Source of the DNA: Bacteroidales bacterium UBA3543
GTDB taxonomy: Bacteria; Bacteroidota; Bacteroidia; Bacteroidales; UBA932
DNA length: 15,845 bases
Assembly: GCA_002376715.1 (NCBI GenBank)
Contig: DFOK01000032.1
Location: forward strand, 1 to 15,845
Direction of reading: 5' to 3'
Part shown: piece by piece, positions 15,419 through 15,845 of the stretch
Position numbering within the stretch: the first letter of the stretch is position 1
How the letters are laid out: the number at the start of each line of letters is the position of its first letter
The notes under the pieces: model-generated
Told to the model about the DNA's origin: nothing
Seen by the model: the letters and a program-made list of their open reading frames with translations, nothing else
Databases searched by the model: none
Program-made: the position numbers and the translations under genes

Positions 15419-15845
15419 ATGAGAAAAGAAGAAAAAGCTCAGATTATTGAAACCATAGCAGCACAGATAGCAGAGAACCCTAATTTCTACCTTGCGGATC
15501 TTTCAGGTCTCAATGCAGAACATACATCAAATCTCCGCCGTGCTTGCTTTGAAAAAGAAGTTAAACTCATCGTTGTGAAGAATACCCTCCTCCAGAGGGC
15601 TCTTGAAGGCCTGGATGCTGAAGGTACAGGTATCAACAATGAAGAAATCAAGACTCTATATCCTACCTTAAAAGGCTCGACAGCCATCATGTTTACCGAC
15701 GTCCCAAGTGCCCCTGCTAAAATTATCAGGGAATTTGGCTCCAGATTCGGTAAACCGGAGCTCAAGAGCGCATATCTCCAGGAGTGTGCATATGTTGGTG
15801 CCAATCTCCTCGCTACTCTTGTAAATATCAAATCTCACGATGAAC
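15419..15845 (+). CDS. rplJ: 50S ribosomal protein L10, 5' part (cut by window end)
   Basis: The frame starts with ATG at 15419 (MRKEEKAQIIETIA) and stays open to the window edge, giving 142 complete codons of an expected 165-175. NFYLADLSGLNAEHTSNLRR and VKLIVVKNTLLQRALEG fit the L10 N-terminal rRNA-binding domain, and PTLKGSTAIMFTDVPSAPAK fits its second half. L10 is the base of the L7/L12 stalk that recruits translational GTPases. It starts 14 bases after rplA, so the long L10-binding leader seen in E. coli is absent at this junction. rplL would be expected next, outside the window. Confidence 0.95.
   Translation, partial: MRKEEKAQIIETIAAQIAENPNFYLADLSGLNAEHTSNLRRACFEKEVKLIVVKNTLLQRALEGLDAEGTGINNEEIKTLYPTLKGSTAIMFTDVPSAPAKIIREFGSRFGKPELKSAYLQECAYVGANLLATLVNIKSHDE

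Overview
The window looks like a chromosomal segment from a bacterium of the phylum Bacteroidota, probably order Bacteroidales. The evidence: promoters of the Bacteroidota type (TTG, about 19 bases, TAnnTTTG); A-rich leaders mostly without a Shine-Dalgarno; a NusG with an inserted segment in its N-terminal domain; a K+-dependent membrane pyrophosphatase; and housekeeping proteins that read as Bacteroidales. I cannot name the genus from sequence alone. Nothing here is clearly phage, plasmid, transposon or CRISPR. Most genes are core metabolism or translation.

Layout. Bases 1-199 hold the 3' end of a gene that resembles the C-terminus of glutamate racemase. A strange 284-base stretch (200-483) follows. 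It has almost no G on the + strand and is built from decaying pentamer repeats. It leads into hppA, a membrane-bound pyrophosphatase (484-2691, +). A strong hairpin (2708-2740) separates hppA from a convergent gene (2798-4087, -) for an exported protein with a glutamine-amidotransferase-like BPL_N domain and an unassigned C-terminal beta domain. Further right, also on the minus strand, is a two-gene operon of paralogous major-facilitator transporters (7019-5655, then 5617-4220). They resemble animal MFSD1. The operon has its own promoter at 7044-7073 and an intrinsic terminator at 4164-4197.

Diverging from the transporters is a + strand cluster: purA (AMP synthesis), dxs (first step of the MEP isoprenoid pathway), and a FeoB-like membrane permease with no GTPase domain. 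The genes are 10 bases apart and then overlapping by 8 bases, so they are probably one transcript.

From 11589 a well-formed promoter drives the translation block: tRNA-Thr(UGU), tRNA-Tyr(GUA), tRNA-Gly(UCC), tRNA-Thr(GGU), tuf, tRNA-Trp(CCA), secE, nusG, rplK, rplA and the start of rplJ (cut by the window end). This order matches the classical thrU-tyrU-glyT-thrT-tufB-secE-nusG-rplKAJL arrangement of Escherichia coli, with an added tRNA-Trp. Perfect or near-perfect hairpins flank the tRNA-Trp and may be processing or attenuation points.

I found no convincing new multi-gene system. The items most worth a second look are the G-depleted pentamer-repeat leader of hppA, the GTPase-less FeoB next to dxs, the MFSD1-like transporter pair, and the exported BPL_N protein.
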